A stretch of DNA of 64,000 bases, taken from contig JACMLU010000023.1 in assembly GCA_014379405.1 (NCBI GenBank), positions 186,001 to 250,000 of the forward strand, written 5' to 3'. The stretch's first letter is position 1, and each line of letters begins with the position of its first letter. The stretch is from Flavobacterium sp. Its GTDB lineage: Bacteria > Bacteroidota > Bacteroidia > Flavobacteriales > Flavobacteriaceae. The notes beneath the pieces are model-generated. The model saw only the letters and a program-made list of their open reading frames with translations. It had not been told where the DNA came from and searched no databases. The position numbers and the translations under genes were made by a program. Shown here piece after piece: positions 37,484 through 46,545 of this stretch.

Positions 37484-37564
37484 AGTTATGAGTTATGAGT
37501 TATGAGTTATCGGTTATGGGTTTTGCTTACTAACAGAAAACTGATAACCGAGAACTGAACACTG
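37484..37564. repeat. Facing heptamer arrays upstream of tsaB
   Basis: AGTTATG three times, then AGTTATC, GGTTATG, GGTTTTG (37484-37525). After 11 nt come AAAACTG, ATAACCG, AGAACTG, AACACTG (37537-37564). CGGTTAT and ATAACCG from the two arrays can pair. The whole tsaB-adaptor intergenic gap consists of these arrays. Confidence 0.8.
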
Positions 37565-37565
37565 A

Positions 37566-38852
37566 TTATTTCTTATCTTCTGTTTTTTCTAAAGTTACTT
37601 TATCGCCGGAGTTCAAATCCTTTGAAACGGTCGAATATGGCCCCGTGATGACCACGTCTCCTTTTTTAAGTCCGGTAAGTACTTCAATGTTGGTGTCGTC
37701 TTGAATTCCAGTTTTTATGATGCGGATTTTTGCTTTATCACCCACTTTCACGAAAACACATTCCAGTTTCTTTTCGCTTTTGGGAGCTGCTTTTTTCTCG
37801 TCTTCATCTTCCACTTTAAATCCTTTTACGGCTGTTGTGTCTGATTTTACAACTACAGAACTAATTGGCACAGCCAAAACATTGGCTCTTCTTTTGGTAA
37901 TAATATCAACAGTTGCCGTCATTCCTGGTCTGAAAGGAGAATAGGTTGCTGGTTTTCCTTCCAATAAATCTTGGTAAGATTCTTTCAAGATTCTAACTTT
38001 TACTTTGAAATTAGTTACTTGATCGGCTGTCAAAGTTGAACTAGCTGAATTGGAAATACTGGTAACAATCCCTTTGAATTGTTTTTTTAAATAAGCATCC
38101 ACCTCAACTTTGGCTTCATCACCCACTTTTATTTTTACGATGTCGTTTTCATTTACGTCGACTTCCACTTCCATATTGTTCAGGTTGGCCACGCGAAGAA
38201 TTTCGGTTCCCGCCATTTGTTGGGTTCCCAAAACTCTTTCTCCCAATTCTACGTTGAGCACAGAAATTGTCCCGTCAGCTGGTGCATAAATTGTAGTTCT
38301 TCCCAAGTTATCCCTAGCTTCGTTTACGGTTGCAGAAGCACTTTGCACATTGAAATAAGCCGATTGTTTGCTGGCTTTGGCCACTTCAAAAGAAGCTACC
38401 GATTTATCCCAATCCGACTTGGAAATAATTCCTTTGTCAAACAAGGTTTTGTTTCTGTCGTAATTGGATTTAGCTTCTTTAAATGAAGCATCGGCTTGAG
38501 TCAAACCTGATTTTGTCCCCGATAAATTAGCCACCGACCTGTTTAACCCCGAAGTATATAAATCGGGATTTATCTTTACCAACAAATCGCCTTTTTTGAC
38601 TACTTGCCCTTCTTTTATTGGCAAAGAGATAATTTCACCAGAAACCATCGAAGCAATTTTTACTTCTATTTCGGGCTGGATTTTCCCGGTTGCTGAAACC
38701 GTTTCGACAATTGTTGTGGCATTGACATTGGCAATTTCCACCGATTTTCCTTTGTCTTTATTTCCAATAACACCCGTTTTAGAAAGCACTATTAATAACG
38801 CAATTATCGCAATTGCTCCACCTATTAATAAATAAATTGTTTTTTTTGACAT
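37566..38852 (-). CDS. Periplasmic adaptor (HlyD/MacA-like) of a tripartite exporter
   Basis: This 428-residue protein has an N-terminal membrane anchor (residues ~5-24), then a biotinyl-lipoyl-like half-motif (IKEGQVVKKGDLLVKINPD), an alpha-helical hairpin (residues ~105-190), the second lipoyl half (YAPADGTISVLNVELGERV), a beta-barrel and a membrane-proximal domain. This is the MacA-type order. It bridges the MacB-like ABC transporter and TolC. It lies 6 nt after the TolC gene. It is one of two adaptors in the operon. Confidence 0.9.
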   Translation of the reverse strand: MSKKTIYLLIGGAIAIIALLIVLSKTGVIGNKDKGKSVEIANVNATTIVETVSATGKIQPEIEVKIASMVSGEIISLPIKEGQVVKKGDLLVKINPDLYTSGLNRSVANLSGTKSGLTQADASFKEAKSNYDRNKTLFDKGIISKSDWDKSVASFEVAKASKQSAYFNVQSASATVNEARDNLGRTTIYAPADGTISVLNVELGERVLGTQQMAGTEILRVANLNNMEVEVDVNENDIVKIKVGDEAKVEVDAYLKKQFKGIVTSISNSASSTLTADQVTNFKVKVRILKESYQDLLEGKPATYSPFRPGMTATVDIITKRRANVLAVPISSVVVKSDTTAVKGFKVEDEDEKKAAPKSEKKLECVFVKVGDKAKIRIIKTGIQDDTNIEVLTGLKKGDVVITGPYSTVSKDLNSGDKVTLEKTEDKK

Positions 38853-38858
38853 GATGAA

Positions 38859-40217
38859 TTAGATTTTTATAATTGGAATTCCAAAATAGAATTCCAGTAT
38901 TTTTATTTTGAAAATGTAATCGTATTTGGTTCTCAATACTTCCGATTGAGCCACAGAAAATAATGTTTGCGATTGGTTAAAATCGAAAGAATTCATCATT
39001 CCCACTGCATATTTTTCTTTGGCATAATTATAGGCTTCTTGTCTGGCATCTAAAGCCGAAAGAGCCGATTCATAGGCATTCAAACCACCTTTGGCATCTG
39101 TAAATGCAGTATAAACATTTCTTTGCAAATCCAGTTCTTGTTGTTCAACCGCAATTTTTGATTTTTCCAAACTAACCTTCGAACGCTCCACATTATTTCT
39201 GGCTGAAAATCCATTAAAAATTGGAATCGATAATTGCGCTCCAAAAGCTTGTCCTTTATTGTCCGTAAATTGCTGTCCAAAAGGAGCTGCAGGCTGGGTT
39301 GTTCCTGTTTGAAAATCGAATGTATCAGCATATGAAATTCGAGTATTAATATTATAAAAACCTTGTAATGTTGGTTGAAAACCACCTTTGGCAATGGCTA
39401 CATTTTTTTCGGCTATTTCCAGATTCGTTTTGGCTATTTTCAGTTCGGTTCTTTGCTCTTTAGCTTTTTCATAAATAGCGATTGGAGTTTGAGCCAATAT
39501 ATTATTTTCGTCTTTAGCTGTGGTTTCATCTGTCACATCAAAATCATAAAACTCTTTTAACTGTAACAATTGCGCCAAACTCAATTTTGAAATCAATAAG
39601 GCATTTTCAGCAGCAATAACTTTCTGATTGTCTGAAGCAACAGTAGCTTTGATGTCCAACAAATCGCCTCGTGGAACTGAACCCGCTTTGACCAATTCTT
39701 CGGAACGAGTTAATTGTTTTTCGTTTATGGCTCTTTGTTCTTGTTGTACTTTTAAATTTTCTTTATTAAAAAGCACTTGCAAAAAAGCATTAGCAACATT
39801 CAGAGCAATATCTTCCTGCATTTTTGTCAATTGATATTTCGCTGCAAGAATCGAAAGATTTGCTTTTCGAAGGGTATTTTGATTTTGCATTCCTTTGTAA
39901 ATATCAACACCAACGCCTGCTCCCATTGAGGAATATTGTGTGGTTTGATTTCGTAAAAGTCCAGTGGTTGGATCTTGGTTTAAACCCACGTTCCAGGAGT
40001 GGGAAGCATTGGAATTTAAGGAAGGAATAAAATTCCCTATTGCATCTTTTTTGCCAATATCGGCAGTCTTAGAATCCAATTCAGTCTGTTTTATTGAGAT
40101 ATTATTGTCAATGGCATATTTTACACATTCTTCTAAGGTCCATTTTTTAGTTTGCGCCTGTATCGACAAACCAAACAGCAAGATAAAAACGAGTGAGAAA
40201 CAATTATTTTTCTTCAT
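38859..40217 (-). CDS. TolC-family outer-membrane efflux channel
   Basis: This 452-residue protein has a signal peptide ending SIQAQ, then KWTLEECVKYAIDNNISIKQ, the canonical OEP start, and two homologous long-helix halves (NNVERSKVSLEKSKIAVEQQ near the second). It forms the trimeric outer-membrane duct. I chose ATG at 40217 because the longer frame adds 8 residues before the signal peptide. It lies between the two adaptor genes. Confidence 0.92.
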   Translation of the reverse strand: MKKNNCFSLVFILLFGLSIQAQTKKWTLEECVKYAIDNNISIKQTELDSKTADIGKKDAIGNFIPSLNSNASHSWNVGLNQDPTTGLLRNQTTQYSSMGAGVGVDIYKGMQNQNTLRKANLSILAAKYQLTKMQEDIALNVANAFLQVLFNKENLKVQQEQRAINEKQLTRSEELVKAGSVPRGDLLDIKATVASDNQKVIAAENALLISKLSLAQLLQLKEFYDFDVTDETTAKDENNILAQTPIAIYEKAKEQRTELKIAKTNLEIAEKNVAIAKGGFQPTLQGFYNINTRISYADTFDFQTGTTQPAAPFGQQFTDNKGQAFGAQLSIPIFNGFSARNNVERSKVSLEKSKIAVEQQELDLQRNVYTAFTDAKGGLNAYESALSALDARQEAYNYAKEKYAVGMMNSFDFNQSQTLFSVAQSEVLRTKYDYIFKIKILEFYFGIPIIKI

Positions 40218-40299
40218 ATATTTTGAATGAAAGCATAGCAAAGATACTATACATATTTAACATTTATTTTAAAACTGAATTTCTTTTTTCGAGATAAAC

Positions 40300-41415
40300 T
40301 TATGGTTTTTTCTCATCTGTTTTCAAGCCTTGATTCCAAACTTTAATTTTATCTGAAGTCTTCAATCCGCTTTTAATTTCAACATAAATTCCGTCGCTAA
40401 CTCCTAAAACAAGATCTTTTCTAACGAATTTTTGACTTGTCGTTTCTACTTCCACAAAAGGTTTTTGCGTTTTGGAATCAAACTGTATCAATGCTTCTTT
40501 TATGGCCATAACTTTATCGGATTTTTCCAAAATAATCGACGCATTGGCACTCAATCCTGCACGGATAAAAGTATCGTCTCTATTGGTTAACGAAGCTTTT
40601 ATCTCAAATTGAATTGCACCATTTTCGGTTTTCCCTTTTGGAGCAATATCAGTTAAAACAGCATTAAATTTTTTGTTTTCAATGGCTCCAACGGTGATTT
40701 CAATAGGTAAGTTTACTTTTATTTTTCCTACTTCCGATTCATCTATTTTTCCAACGAATATCATTCGACCCACATCGGCAACACTAGCAATCGTAGTTCC
40801 TTCGTTGAAATTATTGCTTTCAATTACTTGATTTCCCACTTTCACCGGCACATCCAGCACCATCCCGTTTACTGTCGAACGAATTAAAGTATTGGCATAA
40901 CTTCCAAGACCAGAAGTTGTTCCTGTTTTTACAATATCGTAACCTTGTTTTGAAGCCGTATAATTTTGTTTCGCTTGTTTGTAAGCCAATTGAGCTGCAT
41001 CAAAATCATTGGCCGAAATCACGCCTTTGTCGAATAAGGTTTTTTGTCTTTGAAACAATTTTTCTTGGTTGTCCAAATTTATTTTGGCTGTTTGAACTTG
41101 ATTTTGGGTGCTGCTCAAATTCGAAACATTGGCAACCACTTTTATTTTGGCAATCAAATCTCCTGCTTTTATGGTTTCGCCAGCTTTAATGTAAACAGTT
41201 TCAATAATCCCGGAAATATTTGGTTTTATAAGCACTTCTTCATCCGGAACAATATTACCGGTGGCAATGGTGTTTTTGACAATCGTTTTAATTTCAGATT
41301 TTTCAGTTACAAAAACAACAGGAGATTCCTGGTTTTTGGCATACAAATAATATAATGCACCGAAAAACAGCAGTGCTATAAAAACTAAAATTGTTATGGT
41401 TACTCCTTTTTTCAT
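40300..41415 (-). CDS. Second periplasmic adaptor (HlyD family)
   Basis: This 371-residue protein has an N-terminal membrane segment (residues ~5-24), lipoyl half-motif IKAGETIKAGDLIAKI, a helical hairpin with GVISANDFDAAQLAYKQAK, second lipoyl half STVNGMVLDVPVKVGNQV, then barrel domains. It is shorter than the other adaptor (371 against 428 residues) and clearly a separate paralogue. Two adaptors may form mixed hexamers or serve different permeases; that is inference. It directly follows the permease genes. Confidence 0.9.
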   Translation of the reverse strand: MKKGVTITILVFIALLFFGALYYLYAKNQESPVVFVTEKSEIKTIVKNTIATGNIVPDEEVLIKPNISGIIETVYIKAGETIKAGDLIAKIKVVANVSNLSSTQNQVQTAKINLDNQEKLFQRQKTLFDKGVISANDFDAAQLAYKQAKQNYTASKQGYDIVKTGTTSGLGSYANTLIRSTVNGMVLDVPVKVGNQVIESNNFNEGTTIASVADVGRMIFVGKIDESEVGKIKVNLPIEITVGAIENKKFNAVLTDIAPKGKTENGAIQFEIKASLTNRDDTFIRAGLSANASIILEKSDKVMAIKEALIQFDSKTQKPFVEVETTSQKFVRKDLVLGVSDGIYVEIKSGLKTSDKIKVWNQGLKTDEKKP

Positions 41416-41457
41416 CTTGATCTTTGTTTAGTTCGATTATAATTTGATTATTTTTTT

Positions 41458-42726
41458 TTATTCTGTTCGTAATGCGTCAACTGGTTTAACTTTTATGGCC
41501 GTTTGGGCCGGAATGAATCCTGCCAACAAGCCTGATCCAACTAAAATAATTAAGGCGAAAAACACCACTGACAAGTCTACGCTTGGATTGGCAAACATTG
41601 AACCTTCGCTTGGCATTGAATCCAAAATCTTGTTGACTATTACCAAAACTCCAGTTGCTGTTGCAATTCCCAACATTCCGGCGCTGATGGTCAAAAAGAT
41701 GGATTCCAGCAATATTTGGGAACGAATGGCTCCTGGTGTTGCACCCAAAGCTCTTCGGATTCCAATTTCCTTGGTTCTTTCTTTCACAACTATTAGCATA
41801 ATATTTGAAATTCCGATAACTCCTGAAAGCAAAACCAAAGTTCCTACAAAATAAGCAATGAATTTTAGTATCGAAAACAGCCCCAAAATCTTAGCAAATT
41901 GCTCATATAAATCAAAATTTCCAATAGCCCGCTCATCATCTGGACTAATTGAATGTCTTGATTTCATAAACTCTAAAATTTTTGGTTTTAATTCAGTAAT
42001 TGAAGCATCATCATTTGCAGTGATAGCCATCCAACCTACCCTATCCCCATAATTAAAAGCCTGTTGAAAAGCCGTAAAAGGAACAAAAATGTTTTTTTGC
42101 TGTTCTTCTGCATTGCCATCATTACCATTTGCTTTTTTCTTATAAACCCCAACAACCATAAAATTTACCCCATTGACTTTGATATAAGTCCCTATAACTT
42201 GCTCTGCTTTTTCGTACAATCCGTCAATTACGCCTTGCCCAATTACGGCCACTTTGCGGTTGAGTTCTATATCCTGATAATTTACAAAACGTCCTTTAAT
42301 AATATTCATTGATTCCTGCTTCACATATTCAGGATAGTCTCCATAAACGTTGAATGCAGCTGTTTTTGTTCCTCTAACCACATTATTTGCCCCTCTAAAA
42401 CCGCCTAATTGATTTCTAGGAGAGACGTATAAAAGGTCCGGAAATTTTTCTTTTAATGCAGGAACATCGCTGTTTTGAAAGCTAAATTGTCGCGTTTTTG
42501 GGAGTCCTTTATAAGGTTTTGAAGTGGCTTGTGTCCACATAAACATTGTGTTTGTGGCCATTCCGGAAAAACCTTGTTTCACTCCATTTTCTAAACCATT
42601 TCCAGCAGCAAGAAGAATTACCAAAATAAATATTCCCCAAAAAACGCCAAATGCAGTCAGTATTGTCCGGAATGTATTCGCGGTCAATGCTTCTAAAATT
42701 TCATCCCATTTATCTTTGTCAAACAT
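41458..42726 (-). CDS. MacB-like ABC transporter permease (second)
   Basis: This 422-residue permease has the FtsX/MacB architecture: membrane helix near residues 20-42 (ILTAFGVFWGIFILVILLAAG), a large periplasmic domain (~50-275), then three helices with IGISNIMLIVVKERTKEIGIRRALGATP and a C-terminal VKPVDALRTE ending. There is no fused ATPase domain; that is a separate gene upstream. It starts 2 nt after the first permease gene. The MacB type moves substrate from the periplasm outward through TolC. Confidence 0.92.
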   Translation of the reverse strand: MFDKDKWDEILEALTANTFRTILTAFGVFWGIFILVILLAAGNGLENGVKQGFSGMATNTMFMWTQATSKPYKGLPKTRQFSFQNSDVPALKEKFPDLLYVSPRNQLGGFRGANNVVRGTKTAAFNVYGDYPEYVKQESMNIIKGRFVNYQDIELNRKVAVIGQGVIDGLYEKAEQVIGTYIKVNGVNFMVVGVYKKKANGNDGNAEEQQKNIFVPFTAFQQAFNYGDRVGWMAITANDDASITELKPKILEFMKSRHSISPDDERAIGNFDLYEQFAKILGLFSILKFIAYFVGTLVLLSGVIGISNIMLIVVKERTKEIGIRRALGATPGAIRSQILLESIFLTISAGMLGIATATGVLVIVNKILDSMPSEGSMFANPSVDLSVVFFALIILVGSGLLAGFIPAQTAIKVKPVDALRTE

Positions 42727-42728
42727 AA

Positions 42729-43976
42729 TTATTCGTCTCTAAGTGCTACAATAGGTTTAATTTTGGCGGCTCTATATGCTGGGAAAAATCCAGCTAATGC
42801 ACCTGCAAAGACTAATAATCCCAAAGTGGTTAAGGCGATAGTAAAATCGACTTCAGGATTAAAAAAATAATCGCTTTTAATCTGCGGACCAACTAATTCC
42901 AAAAGCGCCAAACTAGACAAAAGCCCAACAAAACCAGCTATCGTGGTAATAAAAATCGATTCGTGTAAAATCATTCCAACTATTGAAAGAGGTGTTGCTC
43001 CCAGTGCTTTTCTAATTCCTATTTCCTTGGTTCTTTCCTTCACAATAATCAACATAATATTACTTACTCCCACCACACCCGCGATGATAGTACAAATACC
43101 AACCCACCAAAAAAACAATCGGATGTATAAATTCAGGTCATAAAACTGTTTGATATTTTCCACAGTACTATTAATTCCAATTGCGCTGGTGTCATCTGGT
43201 GCAATAGTATTTTTACCTTTGAGCAATTGTGATATTCCTTCGGTAAATTTCTTTGACTCTGCCAATGCTTCCTCATAAGTATCTTTTTTATTCAGCGTAA
43301 AAGACATATCATTTAATTTATCGCCACCACTTCCAAAAACTTGTTGAACAGTCGTTATAGGCAAATAAGTTCTACCTTCTTCCCTTTCGCCACCTGGATC
43401 CATAAAAACTCCCACCACTTTGAATTGAACATTGCTAATTAAAATTTGCTCTCCAATAGCATTTTTCTCCTTAAATAAATCTTGTTTTAGTTTTTGTCCA
43501 ATAACGGCAACTTTTCTTTTGTTAGCCAAATCAATGTCGTTTACAAATCTGCCTTGAATCAAACTGACTTTTTCGATCGCCTGATGATCAGGAGAAACTC
43601 CCTGACAATCGTAGTTTCCGGTTTCTTTTCCATAGACAATGTTTCCATTCCAAATATTAAATTTCGAACTTTTCTTGTCTATTTCCTTCTCGAATTTTTG
43701 TTTAGAAAGCACAAAATCGCTGTTTCGCAACTGAATTTGTCTTCCGGGATTTAAACCTTTGTATTCTTTAGTGGTTCTCCCTGCCCAAATCCAAATAACG
43801 CCGTCGGCATCATTTTCAAACTGTTTTGCAATTCCGTTTTCGAGACCTTTTCCGGCACCAAGTAGAATAACCAAAATAAAAATACCCGAGGCCACAGAAA
43901 TCCCCGTGAGAAAGGTTCTCATTTTGTTTTTGGCAATAGCCTCGAATATTTCCTGCCAGCGTTCTATATTAAACAT
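42729..43976 (-). CDS. MacB-like ABC transporter permease (first)
   Basis: This 415-residue paralogue of the next permease has the same layout (TFLTGISVASGIFILVILLGAG helix, periplasmic domain, GVSNIMLIIVKERTKEIGIRKALGATP and KIKPIVALRDE). I chose ATG at 43976, which overlaps the ATPase gene by 8 nt; a longer frame adds 12 non-conserved residues. The two permeases probably form a heterodimer, unlike the MacB homodimer of E. coli. Confidence 0.92.
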   Translation of the reverse strand: MFNIERWQEIFEAIAKNKMRTFLTGISVASGIFILVILLGAGKGLENGIAKQFENDADGVIWIWAGRTTKEYKGLNPGRQIQLRNSDFVLSKQKFEKEIDKKSSKFNIWNGNIVYGKETGNYDCQGVSPDHQAIEKVSLIQGRFVNDIDLANKRKVAVIGQKLKQDLFKEKNAIGEQILISNVQFKVVGVFMDPGGEREEGRTYLPITTVQQVFGSGGDKLNDMSFTLNKKDTYEEALAESKKFTEGISQLLKGKNTIAPDDTSAIGINSTVENIKQFYDLNLYIRLFFWWVGICTIIAGVVGVSNIMLIIVKERTKEIGIRKALGATPLSIVGMILHESIFITTIAGFVGLLSSLALLELVGPQIKSDYFFNPEVDFTIALTTLGLLVFAGALAGFFPAYRAAKIKPIVALRDE

Positions 43977-44670
43977 AAGATGAAGCTCTAACTTGTTCCA
44001 CAAATTTATCATCGATGATTATTCCGTCTTTCAGAACTACATTCCTTTTGCACATGGCCGCAATATCGGGTTCATGAGTTACAATCAAAATGGTTTTTCC
44101 TTCATCGTTTATTCCTTGAATCAACTCCATAACTTCATAAGAAGTCAAAGTATCCAAAGCTCCTGTTGGTTCATCGGCTAATAAAACTTTTGGGTTGGAT
44201 GCCAATGCCCTTGCAATCGCCACTCGTTGTTTTTGTCCGCCCGAAAGTTCGTTGGGTAAATGATGCGAATGTGATGACAAACCTACTTTTTCAAGATAGC
44301 TCATTGCGATTTCGTTACGCTCTTTTCTCTTTATTCCTTTATAATATAATGGCATAGCGACGTTATCCAAAGCCGATTTGTAATTAATTAGATTGAAAGA
44401 TTGGAAAACAAAACCCAGAAACTGGTTTCGGTATTTAGATGCAATTGTTTCGTTGAGTTTTTTAATGGGTACATTATCCAAAACATAGTCACCGGAATCG
44501 GCTTCGTCAAGAATTCCGAGGATATTCAACAATGTAGATTTTCCAGAACCGGAAGAACCCATAATGGCTACCAGCTCTCCTTCTTTAATATTGAAATTGA
44601 TTCCTTTTAGTACGTGTAATTCGGAACCTCCTACTTTATAGGATTTATGTAACTCTTTAATCTCAATCAT
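43969..44670 (-). CDS. ABC transporter ATP-binding protein (MacB/LolD type)
   Basis: This 233-residue ATPase has Walker A MGSSGSGKST (Lys44), Q-loop in FVFQSFNL, signature LSGGQKQRVAIARAL, Walker B VLLADEPTGALD and the H-loop VTHEP. Sequence type is that of MacB, LolD and FtsE. It is first in a six-gene exporter operon: ATPase, permease, permease, adaptor, TolC, adaptor. The substrate could be a peptide, lipopeptide, macrolide or siderophore; nothing in the sequence decides. Confidence 0.95.
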   Translation of the reverse strand: MIEIKELHKSYKVGGSELHVLKGINFNIKEGELVAIMGSSGSGKSTLLNILGILDEADSGDYVLDNVPIKKLNETIASKYRNQFLGFVFQSFNLINYKSALDNVAMPLYYKGIKRKERNEIAMSYLEKVGLSSHSHHLPNELSGGQKQRVAIARALASNPKVLLADEPTGALDTLTSYEVMELIQGINDEGKTILIVTHEPDIAAMCKRNVVLKDGIIIDDKFVEQVRASSYV

Positions 44671-44842
44671 AACTACCTGAATTAGAAAACAATATTAATT
44701 ATTCTGCGGAATAAATTATAATAACAAAATGTTAATACCTAATCATATTTTAACAAATAAGACATCTTTCAATTGAAAATGTTACAGTTTAATCCTAAAA
44801 TATATTTGTTTTGTTAATTTTGTTGAATCAAACTAAAATAAA

Positions 44843-46252
44843 ATGCTGAAATACCTTTCCGTCCTAGCTGTTTTTCTAATGATTTTCTTGATTTCAAGTT
44901 GTTCCACATCCAATAAAATAGCGGCACTAAAACCAGAACCAGATAATGCCGATCCATTGGTTTATGAAAACACACCTTCCTTTATCAATTTGCCGATAAA
45001 TGTAAAAATCAAGGATATCGAAAGTCAAACTAATGTACTATTGAATGGATTGATTTATGAAGACAACAACATCGAAGACGACAATATCGAGATGAAAATT
45101 TGGAAATTGGCTCCAATAACCATCGAAAATGACAAAGAAAGCGCTGTCGGAAAAATAAAAACGGTATTGCCATTAAAAGCATTGGTTAAATATAGAATTG
45201 GCACAAAAACTCTGGGTGTTGAATTGTACAACACTAAAGAGTTTAGCCTAAACGGATTGGTAACACTTGTAAGCGATGTGGGTTTGACCAATTGGAAACT
45301 CGTAACCAAAACTGAACTAAAATCCTTGGATTGGAACGAAAGTCCAACAATGGTTGTTTTTGGCAAAAATATGCCCGTTACTTATCTCATCAATCCCGCC
45401 GTAAAGATTTTCAGGTCCAAAATAGAAACCAAAATTGATGCCGCCATCGAAAAATCAATGGATTTCAAACCCAATGTTTTGGCTGCTTTGGAAAAAATAT
45501 GTACTCCTTTTCAAATGAGCGAAGCTTATGAAAGTTGGCTTCGAATTGTTCCTATTGAAATCTATTCTACCAATGCCAAACTAAAAAACGACACTTTTTT
45601 GATGGAAATGGGAATGAAATGTATGATGGAAACTTTGATTGGAAGCAAACCTGAATCAAAATTTGATGCTTCGAAAATTGTCCTCAAACCGGTAACCAAA
45701 ATCCCAAACCAAATCACGGCAAATATTGCAGCAGTTTCTACTTATGCAGAAGCGTCCAAAATAATGACCAAGAATTTTGCTGGTCAAGAATTTGGTTCTG
45801 GCAGCAAAAAAGTAAAAGTTCAAAATGTTGGAATTTGGCATAAATCTGACAAAATGGTGATTGCTTTGGATGTATTGGGAACGGTAAATGGAACGATCTA
45901 TCTAACAGGTTTTCCACAATATAACGAACAGACCAAAGAAATATATTTTGACAAACTCGACTATGCATTGGATACCAAGAGTAAATTGATGCGAACCGCC
46001 AACTGGATGGCTCAAGGACTGGTTCTGAGAAAAATTCAGGAGAGTTGTAGGTATTCGATCGTTCCTAATCTAGAGGAAGGGAAACAAAATATGGCTACTT
46101 ATTTGAAAAATTATTCGCCAATGCCAGGCGTTTTTGTCAACGGAAAAATGGAAGATATTCAATTTAATAAAATTCAATTGACGAACAAAGCCATCATCGC
46201 TTTTATAAAAATAAATGGTACCGTGAATGTTTCCGTAGATGGTTTGAAGTAA
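44843..46252 (+). CDS. DUF4403 lipoprotein
   Basis: This 469-residue protein has a lipoprotein signal peptide (LISSC with lipidated Cys20), then the DUF4403 features: INLPINVKIKDIESQTN, a region with WNESPTMVVFGKNMPVTYLINP and repeated strands. The domain resembles the lipid- or ligand-binding BPI/TULIP fold in some comparisons, which I mention only as a possibility. TATATTTG (44801) and TAATTTTG (44815) are candidate -7 boxes. It is divergent from the exporter operon and convergent with the oxidase accessory cluster. Confidence 0.8.
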   Translation: MLKYLSVLAVFLMIFLISSCSTSNKIAALKPEPDNADPLVYENTPSFINLPINVKIKDIESQTNVLLNGLIYEDNNIEDDNIEMKIWKLAPITIENDKESAVGKIKTVLPLKALVKYRIGTKTLGVELYNTKEFSLNGLVTLVSDVGLTNWKLVTKTELKSLDWNESPTMVVFGKNMPVTYLINPAVKIFRSKIETKIDAAIEKSMDFKPNVLAALEKICTPFQMSEAYESWLRIVPIEIYSTNAKLKNDTFLMEMGMKCMMETLIGSKPESKFDASKIVLKPVTKIPNQITANIAAVSTYAEASKIMTKNFAGQEFGSGSKKVKVQNVGIWHKSDKMVIALDVLGTVNGTIYLTGFPQYNEQTKEIYFDKLDYALDTKSKLMRTANWMAQGLVLRKIQESCRYSIVPNLEEGKQNMATYLKNYSPMPGVFVNGKMEDIQFNKIQLTNKAIIAFIKINGTVNVSVDGLK

Positions 46253-46270
46253 TTTTAGACTGAAATATTG

Positions 46271-46498
46271 CTATTCCTGCTTTTTCTTCTTTCTCATTCG
46301 GTAAATATAATACCCAATTCCGCCAACAAGCAAATAGGGAATAACCATCAAGTAAACGATACCGTCATTTACTGCTTGTGACTTTACAGCATTTCCTTCG
46401 GTTTCCAAAGCAGCACGGCACATCGCGCATTGGGCATTTGCCGACATCGAAAAGAACAAAGAACAAAGAACAAAGAACAAAGAACAAAGAATTTTCAT
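46271..46498 (-). CDS. Small CxxC membrane protein of the cytochrome oxidase cluster
   Basis: 75 residues: signal peptide or first helix, then QCAMCRAALETEG with a CxxC pair, then a second helix (VYLMVIPYLLVGGIGYYIY) and a basic tail. I recognise the CAMCR protein as a frequent neighbour of DUF420 and Sco genes in Flavobacteriia but know no function; copper or heme handling is plausible. I chose ATG at 46498. A longer in-frame start at 46552 overlaps DUF420 by 8 nt but would translate a heptamer array. The signal peptide itself is encoded by another heptamer array, giving the repeat CSLFFVL CSLFFSM. Confidence 0.7.
   Translation of the reverse strand: MKILCSLFFVLCSLFFSMSANAQCAMCRAALETEGNAVKSQAVNDGIVYLMVIPYLLVGGIGYYIYRMRKKKKQE
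46451..46492. repeat. Heptamer array AAAGAAC x5 plus one variant, inside a coding region
   Basis: Five exact AAAGAAC units and a sixth AAAGAAT run without interruption. Three units make 21 bp, so on the minus strand they encode a 7-residue hydrophobic repeat inside the signal peptide of the CxxC protein. Confidence 0.85.
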
Positions 46499-46510
46499 TT
46501 TCCTTTTCTC

Positions 46511-46545
46511 ACTTCTAACTTCTAACTTCTGACTTCTAACTTTAC
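46511..46545. repeat. Heptamer array ACTTCTA x4 plus variant
   Basis: ACTTCTA, ACTTCTA, ACTTCTG, ACTTCTA, ACTTTAC fill the gap between the DUF420 stop and the chosen start of the CxxC protein. Confidence 0.8.

Noticed and set aside
40917..41355. Phe/Leu-rich plus-strand ORFs opposite the second adaptor
   Set aside because: Aromatic-rich composition is the antisense of Lys/Gln-rich helical-hairpin codons; no independent support.
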